NCBI RefSeq assembly: GCF_016808095.1
Contig: NC_068971.1
Location: forward strand, 50,981,631-51,045,630
Reading direction: 5' to 3'
DNA length: 64,000 nucleotides
Origin: Vigna angularis
Taxonomy: Eukaryota; Streptophyta; Magnoliopsida; Fabales; Fabaceae
Made by a program: the position numbers and the translations under genes. The notes beneath the pieces are model-generated. The model did not search any database. It had not been told where the DNA came from and was given only the letters and a program-made list of their open reading frames with translations. The first letter of the stretch is position 1; every line of letters begins with the position of its first letter. Positions 39,401 through 52,627 of the stretch are shown in pieces.

Positions 39401-42400
39401 TACCACATTTTCCAAATAATTTTAGATGTCCAACCACCAACTCAATTTTTCTGGAAAAGTGTAAATATACATTTTCTTTTGTTTTTATATCGAGCATAAG
39501 GAATGTTTGTTTATATTCCTTTTTAGTACGCTGTGGTTTTCAACCTTTTCTGTGTTTACTTTGACTTTGACGAGATTATTCAGGAGAGTGTCACTAGAGG
39601 AATTTTAGGGGATTTCAAGAAGATAAATTTTTTTTTATTAGTTGAGTGGATTTGGAGTGAGTAAAAGTGAATTTAGAAATAAAATTTATAAAAATTAATA
39701 TAGAATTTGATTAAAAGATAAAAAAATGGTTTAATTAATAAAAATTAAAAATTACTAAAATATTCTTAGTAGTAAAAATATTATATAAAATGATAATAAT
39801 AATAATGATAATATAATTATGATTATTAGAAGAAGAAAAATATGAAAATTGTAAATTACAGCAAGGACAAATATAAAAATTGGTTTAAATCCTTACAAAT
39901 TGTCTCATCTCTATGATGATTGAAAACTGGATTGGTTTAAATCCTTACAAATTGTCTCATATATATGATGATTGAAAACTGGATGCATCCCACAATTTCC
40001 TTATTTTCTATCAGTGCTAATCTTTGGAAGTGAACGCAAAGAATCCTTTTTTTCCATCTCCCCTAAAGTGAACAAAACCTTAAAGAAGAGTAAAATAACA
40101 CTCGTTTACACGTTCTATTGAAAAATAATTGTGAAAAAAAAAAGGATATCTTTTATACATATTTTGTTTATAACATTTTATATACATGTTATTTTTTATT
40201 AATTTATTATTTAGTTTTTACTATGTTGACCTACTCTAAATCTAATAAAAAAACGACACAAGTGTTGCATAAAAATAAAAATTATGTATCAACCTATTAT
40301 GCAAACATTTAATCTATATATTTATTTATAGACATAATAGTTAATAAATAAATATATACGTAAATATATTGTATTTTATATTGAAAATTTTAATGCATAT
40401 TTTTATTAATAGTTCCATCATTAAAAAGTTATATTAGTACATATTGAACCTTGAAAGAGTCTTATACTGTATATTGTAAATTGAAAACTTGACTAGAGAT
40501 TTTATTAAGGGAGGATATAAATTGAATAAAATAAACAAACAATATTAAAAATAATTAATATAATTACCAACTCTAAAGCTTCTTTTTTTCATTGGTTTTC
40601 TTAATTGTTGTCTTGCATAATATTATGGTAATATACTTGACATAGAAATGACAAAAGAACTTAAAGGACTAGTTTTTTTTTTTTTAAATCTGTCTACAAT
40701 CTGGCATAGTTACGTTGACTTAACTTAATTATATTTTCAACACAGAAAAAAATAAGTTATACTCTTGTATTATTTTATGTTGACCATCTTAACAACTATT
40801 TTTAACAATTAAATATGTGCTATTGTTTTATTAGTTTGTATATTTGAAACGGATCAATCACAAACTACCGTATAAAATTAAACTGTTATAAAAAAAATTT
40901 CAAAAAAAATTGTTAAAAAGATATTTTTCTTTTATATTATTTCTGACCGCCTATTGACATAAACTAAAAAGCACTTTTATAAATATATCATGAGGAGTGC
41001 TAGCATATATTTATAGTATACTCCTTTTTTTTTTTATCATTGATTAACATTTATTAAAATCTGGAAAATAGATTAGATTTACTAAATAAGAATTCGTTGA
41101 TTCATAAAATTATGTGATTTTTAATGAAAATTTCAGTTAAATTGAAGATATGTGTATAATTTTCTGATTGCGTTTCTCATACATTTAACAACTTGATAAA
41201 TTTAAATAAGTTGTAAATAATTTCAAATAGTTATAACTAATAAACAGCAGCTCTTTCCATTGATCTCTATGCTATAGTAAAGACCTTTTGAGTTTGATAA
41301 AATATTTTTTTTTTTCATTTCCTCTCTTAAATAATAATAACACACAAGTCAGCGGCCTTCATTTTATTCTAATTTTCAACCATACTATACAAACATAGTA
41401 AATTAACAAAATGTTATATTTCCTTTGTGTTCATTAAGTATTTAATAAGAGCAGGTTTTTTTTTCAATTAATGTTAAATGTAATTAGACATATTTATAAG
41501 TCACAAATAAGGAAATATAATATGAATCAGACATTTTTAAAAAGAAATTACAAGACGAATATTTTAATGCTTGGATTTTCATAATTTAATTTATATATTT
41601 TGTGGTCAAAATAATTCTCTATTAATAAATTCAGTAGTACATGTAATCGTTTGTAAAAATCTTTTAGAATACTATGCAATCCTTGCTAGGGAATCCTTTT
41701 CCATACAAAAACGGTTTGGTGAGAGGCACACAAATAAAAGTAGGTGGTGATATTTTGATATCTAATAAATAAAATACTTTACTCGATAATTTAAAATATT
41801 AATATTTTAATTCAATTTATTTTATTTTTAACTTAAAATTCTAATAAATATTATTATATTATCATAGAGAGGTAAGTGCATTTTTCTATTAAAATTTTTC
41901 ATTAACTATTAGCTGTTTGCCGTGTGGTTTATTTTCATACATTGGTTACACGAAGTTAGGTTTTGTAATTGTTTTTTTTTCTTTATTACAACGGTTGGAA
42001 CCATTTGTGCTACACACCATTTTGTTCTGTGATACCACAACTCTCACGTTTAATATTTACATGCTCAAAGTTATTTAAATTTTTAAAAAGTATATTTTAA
42101 CATATATTAATACTTGAAGCTAAAAAAATATATAATTAAAATAATTGATTGTGAAATAATTGTCTTGTCATAAATAGGTGTCTACTTATCAATTCTTCGC
42201 AGTTGTAATAACTAACACAACAGTGGCAGCTCATATTTCCCTAAATTTTCCAAGTCATAGTCTAAATATAAAAATGTTTTATCTGTCAATTTAATTGTAA
42301 CATTTTAAGAATTTATATATGTTTTTCTCCTTTGTGTTCTCCCTGTAACGTGTTTGTTTGTGTTTCCAAACACAAACATACACGACAGAAACCTTTGTTT

Positions 42401-42436
42401 TTGTCAACGAATTGTTTGGTACAAGCGTAACATATA
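39401..42436. other. Intergenic between the two CHX genes
   Basis: About 3 kb of AT-rich DNA with no supportable gene and no leftover CHX exon. It contains a 52-bp tandem duplication (39879-39982) shortly after gene 1. The CHX gene 2 promoter should lie in the right-hand part; a CTAAATATAAAAATG stretch near 42260 is a weak TATA candidate. Confidence 0.6.
39879..39982. repeat. 52-bp tandem duplication downstream of CHX gene 1
   Basis: Two adjacent copies (39879-39930 and 39931-39982), each starting ATTGGTTTAAATCC and ending TTGAAAACTGG, differ at only two or three bases. Confidence 0.95.
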
Positions 42437-45400
42437 ATGAAGCACAATTCCATAACTAGTGTGTATAATGATACAAGCACTGGTAATCTGGTGGTATGTC
42501 TAAACAATGACAGAACTATAGGCTCTTTAGGCATGTGGATTGGCGATAATCCATTGGATTTTGTGATTCCTATCACATTATGTCAAGTCATCATACTCGT
42601 TTTACTCTCAAAACTGTTGCATTATATCCTCAGGACAATACATACACCTAAATTCATATGCTCTATCATCGTAAGTTTTCTCTCTCTTTCCCTTTTTCTC
42701 ATACTTTTGTTTGCTAAATTTTAATTACTGTTGATCAATGTTCATATATATTAGTTGCACGAAAATAAACCATCTACGAACAGATAGATGAAGGGTGATG
42801 GTTTATAAACATTTATTGGTCTTGACAGTTCACAGAATCATTTGTTGTTTCTTAAACTATAATGTTGTTTTTTTTCTCGAAAGAACTCATAAATTATAAA
42901 CTATTCATGCGTGAGTTTATTTGTATTTTTCTGGGAAATGAAATAATATAATGTAGATTGTTTGAAAGTTAATTTTAACTTTAGCAGTTATATTTTAGCA
43001 ACTCTTTTTTAAAACGACATGATGGGTGGTTGTTTTTATAAAAGAATTTTTCAAAAATATATTTTTCTATTTCTTTTTCTGACGAAAAAAAATTATAATA
43101 TGTTGTAAATATATTACAAATGCGAATGTACCTGAATATATTGTACATGCATGCATGAATGTTTGAGTGGTTGATTGAGAGAGATTGACAAGCAATAAAA
43201 GTTTACAGGCGGGAGTTCTGTTGGGGCCGACATGCATTGGGCACGACGAAGCATTCCTTGGGACTATGTTTCCGCTAAAACAAGCTTTGGTTATGAATAC
43301 GTTGGCCAAAATAGGTACAATTTACTGTGTGTTCCTAACAAGTCTGAAAATGGATGTATTGACAACATTAAAAGCAGCGAAACGATGTTGGCGATTCGGC
43401 GTGTTTCCCTTCTTCGCTTCCTTCTTCGTCACGGCGACTATGTTGTCTTTCTATTCGCCCCATGGCGCTGACAGAGACAAAAACAAAATGTCGATATACA
43501 ACTTCCCCAACGTCTTTACCCTTAGCAGTTTCGCTGTTATATCAGATATCCTCATGGAACTCAACCTCTTGGCCACGGAATTGGGCAGAATCGCTTTGTC
43601 TTCTGCCATGATCAGCGAGATATTGCAATGGTGTACGATGGAGCTCCAGTTCAACACAAACTTGAGCTCAGGATTTATAGTTGTGTTATTGGCAGGTGCA
43701 TGCGGGTTCGGTCTGTTGTGTGTTGTTATCGTGAGACCACTGGTGAACATTATTGTTGAAAAAACACTACCCGGAGAACCAATGAAAGAAGTATACGTTG
43801 TTGTGCTACTTCTGGGGCCACTTGTTATGGCAGCCATTAGTGACAGCTTGGGGGTATTCTTCGTTGCGGGACCTCTTCTCTATGGTTTTATTCTGCCCAA
43901 TGGACCCCCAGTGGCTACAACAATTATAGAGAGGGTTGAATTGATAGTCTCTGAGTTTTTTATGCCTTTCTTCTACATGTATGTAGGCAAAAGAACGGAT
44001 TTGTCTGGCCTTCATGACCATTGGAAGGTGGCTCTAACAGTTCAGGGAATCTTATTTTTGGGATGCGTGGTAAAGGTGGTTGCATGTGCACTTATTTCTC
44101 CCTCCTATAAAATTAAGACCAAACATGGCGTTGTGCTTGGGCTCATATTGAACGTCAAGGGTGTAGTGGAACTCATTTTTTACAGTAGAATGAACAAACT
44201 CGGGGTAATATACTTTTTCCTGTTATTTTCTTCCTTTTTCTTTCTTTCCCTCGATTAAGATAGCATGTTTTTTTAATATACTACTTTGTAACCTTCAATA
44301 ATTTTAACTAGTAGAAAAGAATATGATTAAGGTTTTTTACCCACGGCAAACTGACTAAGATCACGAACACAAGATTATCCGTTATTATCTAACAGGAACT
44401 TTCTTTAGGCAATTGAAATTTGAATCGTGTCATGTTTTAATCTAATGCACGAATTCCCTTTTGCAGATAATTGATACAGAAGTATACAGTGTAGCGGTGA
44501 TGTACGTGGTGTTAATCACAGCACTCTGCGTACCCTCGATCAAATTCTTGTACAGGCACTGTCGCGTCTGCATAACACCAACAGTACAAGAAGGTCGTGT
44601 GAGAACAATCCAAAACTGCAAACCAAACACAGGCTTCAATATTGTTTCGTGCGTGCACACGGATCAACACGTGCATAGCATGATTGCCCTAACAGAGGCA
44701 TGCAACCCAACCCTAGAAAGCCCCATTTGCCTCTACGTGATCCATCTTATTGAGCTCTCCGGCAAAAGCACACCCATTCTTCTTCCCATGAACAAGAACA
44801 ACAGAAAATCTTTGTCCGTCAACTACCCCAACACCAACCGCATTTTACGTGCATACGAGAATTACTCTGAAAACTCAAGTGGCCCTGTAACTGTTCTTTC
44901 ATACGTCAACGTTGCGCCGTACAAAAGCATGCACGAAGCAGTTTGTAACCTCGCGGAAGATAATTCGGTGCATCTCCTCATTATTCCATTTCATCAAAAT
45001 GATCAGAGTGTGGGAATCCACGTATGCAGCGTCTTCCGTGAGCTGAACGAAAATTTTGCTGCTAACTCAAGGGGAACGTTGGGGATTCTTGTGGATAGAT
45101 TCTCGTTGCTGAGTATGAGTAACTACAAGATGCCTTTTCATGTGGGTATCTTCTTCGTGGGTGGAGAAGACGATAGAGAAGCATTAGCGTTGGGAATTCG
45201 AATGTTGGAACGCGCCACCACGCGCGTGACCTTGATTCGGTTTGTTTTGCTTAGGAAAGGAGATTCGGGGTTTTTGATATATGGAGACGTGCAAAATGAA
45301 GAGGATACGTTAGAGAGGACGTTGAACGAGAGTTTAATAGATGAGTTTTTGGCGAAGAAGGATTATAGTTTTGATCTTGTTAACGTTGTTTACCATGAAG

Positions 45401-45681
45401 TTGTGGTGGAAGGTTGCATACAAGTGTTGGAAGCTATTAGGGTAATGGAGAACGACTATGACCTAGTGATGGTGGGGAAGCAACATAGTATGGGAGATTT
45501 TAGGGAAGAAGAAATGTCAAATTTAATGGACAATTCAGATCAGTTGGGAATTTTGGGGGATATGTTGTCATCCAGTGAGTTTTGTGAAGGAAAAACTCCT
45601 GTGTTGGTCATGAAATCTGGAGTCAAAAGGGTAAAACAATTTACAAATTCAGGTCGTCATATCTTTCGTAGTGCTTCTTAA
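42437..45681 (+). CDS. Cation/H+ antiporter, CHX family (gene 2)
   Basis: Three exons (42437-42670, 43209-44204, 44467-45681) with phase-0 introns give 814 residues. Exon 2 is 996 bases, exactly as in gene 1, and intron positions match, so the two genes arose by tandem duplication. The exchanger domain runs from about residue 45 (DNPLDFVIPITLCQ) through LLGPTCIGHD to LNVKGVVELI. The C-terminal half shares ESPICLYVIHLIEL, SVNYPNTN, ENYSENSSGPVTV and DDREALALGIRM with gene 1. At the central ion-site position, gene 1 has Asn-Asp but this protein reads SSAMISEILQW (Ser214-Glu215). An acidic residue remains, so transport is possible but its ion coupling may differ. The gene is full length with no stops, and the two proteins are clearly diverged, so the duplication is not recent. 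Confidence 0.92.
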
Positions 45682-46462
45682 GTTTTTCGTCTTCTTCTTT
45701 ATCCCTATGTTGTTTTCTTTTTCTTTCTTTTTTTCATACAATTTTCTTTCTCTTCGTTGAGAGAAATCATTCATCCATAGGAGGACTTTGTATCTCTACC
45801 CTTTCCTTTTTCCTATCTCTGTGAGCCTGTAAATTGGTTCCTTTGGAGAAAATGTTGTTTTTTGTAATATATGGTAACCTTTGGGTAAAATTTTACAAAA
45901 TTATGGATTCAGACTCGTTAATTAGGTTGATGAGTTACTCGTTCAATTGACGATTTTGTTTTTCTTTTACGTTGAAGTCTTGACTTTGACGACAAAATAT
46001 CACTTCTCTTTTACGAAGTTGTCATTCCAATTTTTTTTAAACTTTTTTTAATAAATTAATATTTTATGAATATGTGAAATAAAATCATTTATGTTATTGA
46101 CTAAAAGTTTACAACTTATATATATTTTTATTTTAATATTAACATTTCAAAAAAAGTCTAGATATTTAATTATTTTGAAGATGTACTTAGTTCTTTTCTA
46201 CAGGATATATGTTGAATAATTTCTTTAATTTGGAGTTAGATTGAATATTCAAAATCTGACATATTCAAAATATAATAAAAATAAATATAAAATTTAATGG
46301 ACAAGTTGGTTGCTGTTGAAAGAAAAAGAAAAGCTGAAAAAGACGAAAGACGAAAGAAAATGCATTTGAAAATAACTTGGAAATGCATGATCGTTTAGTA
46401 AATATAAAGTGATTTACATTAAATACGTTGGTAAACAGTGATTATTATTACTTAATTTGTTT

Positions 46463-46500
<38 letters not shown>

Positions 46501-46926
46501 CTTTTTTTTTTGGAAGGTTAAATTTGTCTTGAACGTGAAATTTGGAGGTGGGAAAGAAAACTTTTGGGTGTTGGAAGTGAAAGAAGAAAGTCTATTGAGA
46601 GCAAACGACGAAGACTTGTAACAAACAAAATTCAGGGCTTATATTATCTTCAAAACTAGCAATCTGCTTGTAAAATGAACATCACTTTAACCAGTGGGGC
46701 TTATGACTACTCAGATGGTATATTTGTGTTGAAACGCATCACCATCTCTCCCTAAGTTTCAAACCCAATTTATCTCTATATAAAAAGAAGGTACAAATTA
46801 AAGCAAAGCAAAGCAATGGAATCAAAACAAAAAAAACCTCCCATAATGCAGGGAAACATTGACCAAACTTTGAAACTAACAAAAACTGGTATCACTCGGT
46901 TCTTTAGTGATCATGGTGAAATGGCC
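45682..46926. other. Intergenic, convergent 3' flanks of CHX gene 2 and laccase
   Basis: About 1.2 kb lies between two stop codons facing each other, so both 3' UTRs should lie here. It contains a TA array (46468-46498). No coding segment is seen. Confidence 0.6.
46468..46498. repeat. (TA)n microsatellite
   Basis: Uninterrupted TA run of about 30 bases. Confidence 0.9.
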
Positions 46927-49873
46927 CTAACAAAGAGGCAGATCCACTGGAGGAGGCTCTATGAATTGCAATTTCCCAACGCCGTTCTCCACCACCAACA
47001 CCGTCGCCAAACCCCACCCTATGTGGACGTCCAAGTGGCAATGCATAAGCCATGCACCTACAATTAAGAAATACGAACATTATTACATCATCCCAACAAG
47101 GCTAAAATCATTGCTCTTTTTTCTTTGTCTTGCATAAATGACATTATTATTGTTAGTACTAAATATACTTTTTTCACGTGTTTACGTACCTGGATTATCA
47201 GCAACAAATCGAATAACTGCCCATCCATTTACAGGGACAGCCACTGTGTTCCTCAAAGGAGGATCGACAAGGTTGAATTTCGCCCTGTCTTTCTTCGGGT
47301 CGAAGTTCCCGAACCCCTCTGCAACAATGTAGAAATCATAGCCATGGAGATGGATAGGGTGGTTCTCAGGAGTAACAATGCTAGTATCCTGCAAAACAAT
47401 CTCAACCCTCGATCCGAACTTCAACTTGTGAGCCTTAGTCCCGGGAATAGGTTGCCACAATGAACGGCTCACGTTGCCGGTGTAATCGAACTTCACCGGC
47501 GGCTTCCCCGGAAAATCGGTCGTGAACACTCCCGGGATTCCGAGGTATTGAGCCTGCAAGATGGAAACGTTGTTGGGGAGCACGAAAGACACGTTGTTCA
47601 TGCTCGCAGTGAACCTCGTACCATTGGGTCCCTGGCATAGAAAATGGTACAAAAATTAATACGTTTTCCAAACCTGCTAAGAATCTCTGATTCTGGTTGT
47701 ACAAAAGATACACATGAATTTTAACATACTGTTATGGATGTTACTTGCAGTGACAGTCTTTCAATAAAAAAAGCTGTTATGTAATACATATAAGTTTCTG
47801 AATACGATTTCTGAAGATAAACGATTAGAAACACCAAACAAAATTATAAGAAAAGTTTCTTTACAGATTTCAAGAAAAACTATTTATGTTTTATGATAAG
47901 TGATTTAGGTTAATAGTGCAATACCTGACACCTATTTGGTTTGAAGTTTTTGGGGCATTTGTTGAGTCCTAACCCCACAGCGAAGAAAAGGCTTTGATCG
48001 ATTTCCGTGGGGACCTCAACTTTTCTGGGGCTTCTGAAGCTTCTGCTGAAAGCAGTGACGGTGTTTGTGTCGTTGTAAGCAGGGAGTGGAGGCATTATAG
48101 GTCTCCTTTTGTTCTTAACACCTTTAGAATGATGATGCCGAGAATGGTTACCATGGTGAGGTGATCTGTATTCCAATATTGCGGTGGTGGTGGTGTTGTC
48201 AAACGGAGCGTTTTGAGCAGATTGGTATGCACGCGCTGCCATGTAGTACCGAGATGGTGGCTGGTCGGCGGTAAGGAGGACATCAGTGGTTTGGCCGGGT
48301 CCCAACATGAGGACTTTGGTGGTGAAGGGTTTGAGGTAGGAGGCGTCGGCGCCAACCACCGTAAGTTTATGGTTTGCGACGGTAAAAAAGAGAGGTTGAT
48401 TGAGTGCAGCATTGATGACACGTAGAAGGTTTGTTTCTCCAGCATGAATCGGAACAATGGTAGTATCTGTATTTCCAGTAATATTAAAATCAAACAATAA
48501 AACAATGTAATGGACTGTATCCGAGACTTTGAGTATAAAAATATATTATTTTTTAAAATTTAGTTTATAAAATTACAATTTTTATTTAAAAATCTTGTCT
48601 TTTCTTTTTGGTTCGGGGAGACACTTTGTCTTTAAAGGAGAACAAAAAGTAAAAAGGCCATCAAGTAGACGCCCTACCGAAAGACAACCCTATTGTTGAC
48701 TATTGTTTCTTAAATAATTGACATCTTTAATAATTTGATATCACACGTCATTGTCCTAAGAGGCTTCTCTTTTTCACTTCCTGTTTTAATTGTTAAATCT
48801 TTTGGAAAGTAAAGTTATTAAACAAGACATGTGACATGTTCAACGTAACCAAAATTAAGAAGAGAATTCAAACCTTTGGAGGAGCACTTGTAAAGATCAC
48901 CAGGTTGACCATTAATGGTGTATGCATCAGACACGTTAGGAGCTCCTCCAGTTCGTGTGGCCTGCCTCACTACATCAATAGGGTTTGCGTCCCACCATTC
49001 CCCTGATCACCATCATCACCATATATCACCCTTCAAGAATCAAGACACTAAAAACTCTATATATTGTCCCTATGATTTCTATATATTACTTATCCTTTTC
49101 ATCAATGTTATTATTAGTGTAAACATTTAAAAGGGAGAAGTAATCACCAAGAAGAATGGGTGTGTCGTGGTTTGGCTTAGGGAAAGGGTAGAGTTCTCCT
49201 TCCCTGGGACGAATGATTAAAGCACCATAAACGGTGGCTCTAAGCCAGGAGCTATGAGCATGCCACCAAAGTGTGCCTTCTTGTCCTTGAACGGTAAAAC
49301 GGTAGGTGTAACTTCCTCCAGGACGAATGGGGCACTGAGTCACAAATTCTGGTCCATCTGCCCATCCTGTTCTCATTTGCCTAACACCGTGCCTGAAACC
49401 AACAAAACCCACTCTCAATTATATTCATAATGAATTAATGTCCATGAAACTCCTTTAATTTTATAGATTTCATGTTCTGTCACACTACCATGCAGTATGT
49501 ATACAGAATTGTGCTTTTAAAGATTAACATTTACCAATGAATGGTGACATTGTAACGAGCTTTGTTGGTGACTTTGACGACTAAAGTGTCTCCATTGTTG
49601 ATTTCCAACGTTGGGCCGGGGAATTGGCCGTTCACAGTGATGGCATTGTGTGTTTTGCACAGCCTCTTCACTGGAGTTGCTTCGACCTATTCCATGACAA
49701 CCAGAAAGGCAGTTATTATCTTTCGAGAAAGTAAACCAGAAAGAAGAGAAAAAGAGTGAGAGAACATATACAACAAACTCATGCGCGTGAACTTTTGCAT
49801 TTGCTAAAGACAATGCTGAAGTTAAGAGAAGGAAAATGATGGCTAGGAAGATGGAGGTCTTGGCAGCTTCCAT
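46927..49873 (-). CDS. Laccase (multicopper oxidase), LAC5/LAC12-like
   Basis: Seven minus-strand exons (49772-49873, 49535-49686, 49148-49392, 48874-49002, 47925-48466, 47190-47631, 46927-47057) join in frame to 546 residues. A signal peptide (about 1-26) is followed by three cupredoxin domains. All copper-ligand motifs are intact: HWHG (84-87), WHAH (128-131), HPIHLHG (447-453) and HCHLDVH (509-515). T1 Cys is C510, and the axial position ten residues later is Leu (L520), typical of higher-potential plant laccases. The enzyme is secreted to the cell wall, oxidises phenolics such as monolignols and reduces O2 to water. [20 protein letters not shown] and the C-terminus resemble LAC5/12 rather than LAC4 or LAC17; this is from memory. 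Exon 5 has an unusual His-rich insert ([10 protein letters not shown], about 275). A miR397-complementary site lies in exon 5. Confidence 0.93.
48397..48417 (-). promoter_or_regulatory. Predicted miR397 target site in laccase exon 5
   Basis: The plus strand here reads almost exactly as miR397, so the laccase mRNA is complementary to it. Against the 21-nt Arabidopsis miR397a as I remember it, there is one mismatch at miRNA position 2 and one G:U pair at position 15. Positions 9-12, around the slicing site, pair perfectly. The site encodes VINAALN, the conserved laccase region targeted by miR397 in other plants. Confidence 0.8.
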
Positions 49874-49948
49874 CTTTGAACAGCTTGGTGTGAATATGAA
49901 TGGTGGAAGTTAAGGTTGCAATGCAAGTATAAGAGTGGGAGAGGGTGG

Positions 49949-49957
49949 TTTTATAGG
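49949..49957 (-). promoter_or_regulatory. Probable TATA box of the laccase gene
   Basis: The minus strand reads CCTATAAAACC about 76 bases upstream of the laccase start codon, leaving room for a start site about 30 bases on and a short 5' UTR. Confidence 0.6.
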
Positions 49958-52154
49958 GAGGATTAGAGGGGTGAGAAAGAGATAAAGTTGAATGAGGTTG
50001 GGAGATTAGGTTAAATTTTGTGGAGGTCAGAATCCAAAGAGAAACTTAACTTGGTTCAAACCTACAGGAGTTGTTGCACCCGCCAGTTAATTATGCTTAC
50101 TTCAGAAGTCTTCAGTTAGAGGTTGAAATTTGATGTTTCTGAAACATAATTATATCCATATCTTTGTTTCCCTTACTAAATAAGACGTTTTAACTTCAAC
50201 TTTCTCTAACTTCCATTCATTCTCAAAGCAAAATCCTTTTGAAACATGTGTGACTATGATGTAATTGACTATGTTTTTTCCAATTCCTTGCACAACTCTT
50301 GCTATGAATTAAAGTTGCCTATTTTGTGATATTTATTTGACTTATTACAGAAACAGGAATTTTAACTAGGTTATAACAAACTCCTTTTAACTGAAAAATT
50401 ATTACATATGATTAAGTTACATATTTATAATCTCAATCAATTTGTACATCATAAATAGTAAAAATATTGTAATATATAAAAAATCTAACCACACTAACAG
50501 GTAAGGACTGTAGCGATGCTTTTAACTATATAATAATTTCTTCCTTTTACTGTCTATCCATTCCATTTATCATAAAAGTATAACCTTTTTTCAAAAAGGC
50601 CAAAACAAAAAGCATTTTAACTTTTTCCTTCTTTGGTTTCCTAGTCAATTAAATTTTTGCAAATTACCTCCAGATAACATATAATTTAGTGTAAACTGCC
50701 TAAAGTGCACTTTCTTTTCATCTACGGAATGCTCGTGATTTGTGGAAAAGAGTATATTTTATTGCTCAAGAAATAAGTTAAGTAACAAGTACACAATATT
50801 ATTGGATAAATGACCTGGTAATATTTATTACACTTTAAACACTTTTAACTGCACAAAAATAAAATTATCAATTTTTAAATTATTTAACAACATGTTAATA
50901 AAATTATATTAGCGTTAAAAAAATGAATAAATGTATATTTTTAATTAAACAGATTGTTTTTAAAATTTTAAATATACTTAGATATATTAGTGTGACACCT
51001 GAGAGGGATCTAGAGACTGTATAGGCATGAGACTATATAGTTGAAGGATAGTTTAAAAGAATTGATTTGGATACTCATAAAATCAAAATGCATTTGTTTT
51101 TCGGTAGCCTAACCCATAAGAACTCCATGATTAAGCGTGCTTAGCCTGAATGTAAGTTGTGGAGGCATTACAATTAGGATTTGACCTTTCCCATAGTAAT
51201 GTTAATTAATGATGATGTGCCTATATAAAAGGTAGGGATTTAATATATAATATATATTTTTTAAAATTTGAGTGTTCACTTTTGTCATGGTAAATATTTT
51301 ATTAAAATAAACTCTTTTATTATATATTTATAATAAATAGTTTCCAATGTGTTTTTGTAAAATAAAAATTTATTTTAAATTTTCTAGTATATTTTTTTGC
51401 CAAATAGATATATTCATATTTTTTTTATATTTTAAAGATTTATTTTTAATTATGTGATATAATTAAAAGACCCAATTATTCAATTTCATTAAAATATTAA
51501 TCTTCATACACTTTACAAATATAATAACACATATGTAATGTTTTCTGACTGACCTGATATAAACTATTAATATTGTTAAAGGATAATTTATATCAATATA
51601 TATAATATAAAAATTCTTCAGCATGGAATTTAAAATAAAATAAAGTTCAATTTATTTAACATAATTCATTTAAAAGTTTAAATAATTAATTTATTAATTA
51701 TGCTAAAACATATTTGAGGCAAATTCATATGAATTTTGTAAATTATGGTTCAGATTAAAAATTGGTTAAATATTTAAAAATGAAAAACATATTGTATTTA
51801 TTAAATTTATATTTTTGTCTTAATATCAAATTAACTTTATAATATTTTTGAATAGTATTATTGTATTTATTGTTTTACGCATTTTATTAATATCATATGC
51901 TAAGTTTTTTAAAACTCTTAGAGTTTTATTTTAGCTAAAAAAATATTACGATTTTTACAAATATAATAAAATTGTTTATACGTCTCAATCAATATTTTAT
52001 ATTTTATGTGTTCAACTATCTTTTCATAGTGACTTTTTTCTTGTGAATTTGACTTTTTCAATGAATTTAAACTCCTTGTCCATATCACTTTGCAATCTTT
52101 CAGCAACTAGAAAAAGTGTATGCAAAATTCTATTTAGAAAATGATATTATATCT

Positions 52155-52627
52155 TGTACCGTATGATCCAGACGCCATACAGTTATCCCACATCAAGCCA
52201 GCTGGACAGTCTTGGAGAGCAGGAAGTAGTTAAACAGTGATTAAACGTGACAAAACCAGCAGCAAGACCGGACAGCCAGGAGCAGAATGTCCAGTCTTAT
52301 GTTTTCCTACAAAGATTAAGGTAAGTGGTAATTAGAGGTATTGAGCTGAGATTGGTCCGTGATTAAGGTTTCACTAATTTCAAGCTCATACCGAAAACTA
52401 TAAATATATATCAAAGGTAGGAGGTAGATGATGACATTTACTGCACATTTATTACCATTGTACTAAACTCTCATACAAACAGTTTACTGCCTTTAGCATC
52501 GGAAAACCTTTGGCAGGTACACCTTCGGAACAGTAGGATGAAGACGAAGACTTGAGCTAGCTAACAAACGGCTTCCTATAAGAAATTATGTAAGTGTTTG
52601 AAGTAACTCGACCTGGTACCCGGACCA
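52155..52627 (+). mobile_element. Solo LTR with exact target-site duplication (copy B)
   Basis: The 473-bp segment starts TGTACCGTATGATCC and ends …TACCCGGACCA. It is flanked by identical five-base duplications TATCT (52150-52154 and 52628-52632). It shares with the element at 23655-24118 the stretch around GCTGAGATT, the ACTATAAATA box, the TTTAGCATCG motif followed by AGGTACACC, and the 3' end AAGTAACTCGACCT. It is the same family and same orientation, with no internal retroelement sequence on either side. Confidence 0.85.

Noticed and set aside
42437..45681. CHX gene 2 as a pseudogene
   Set aside because: It has no stops or frameshifts, matching exon lengths and phases, and intact family motifs in the C-terminal half. 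Only the ion-site motif differs.
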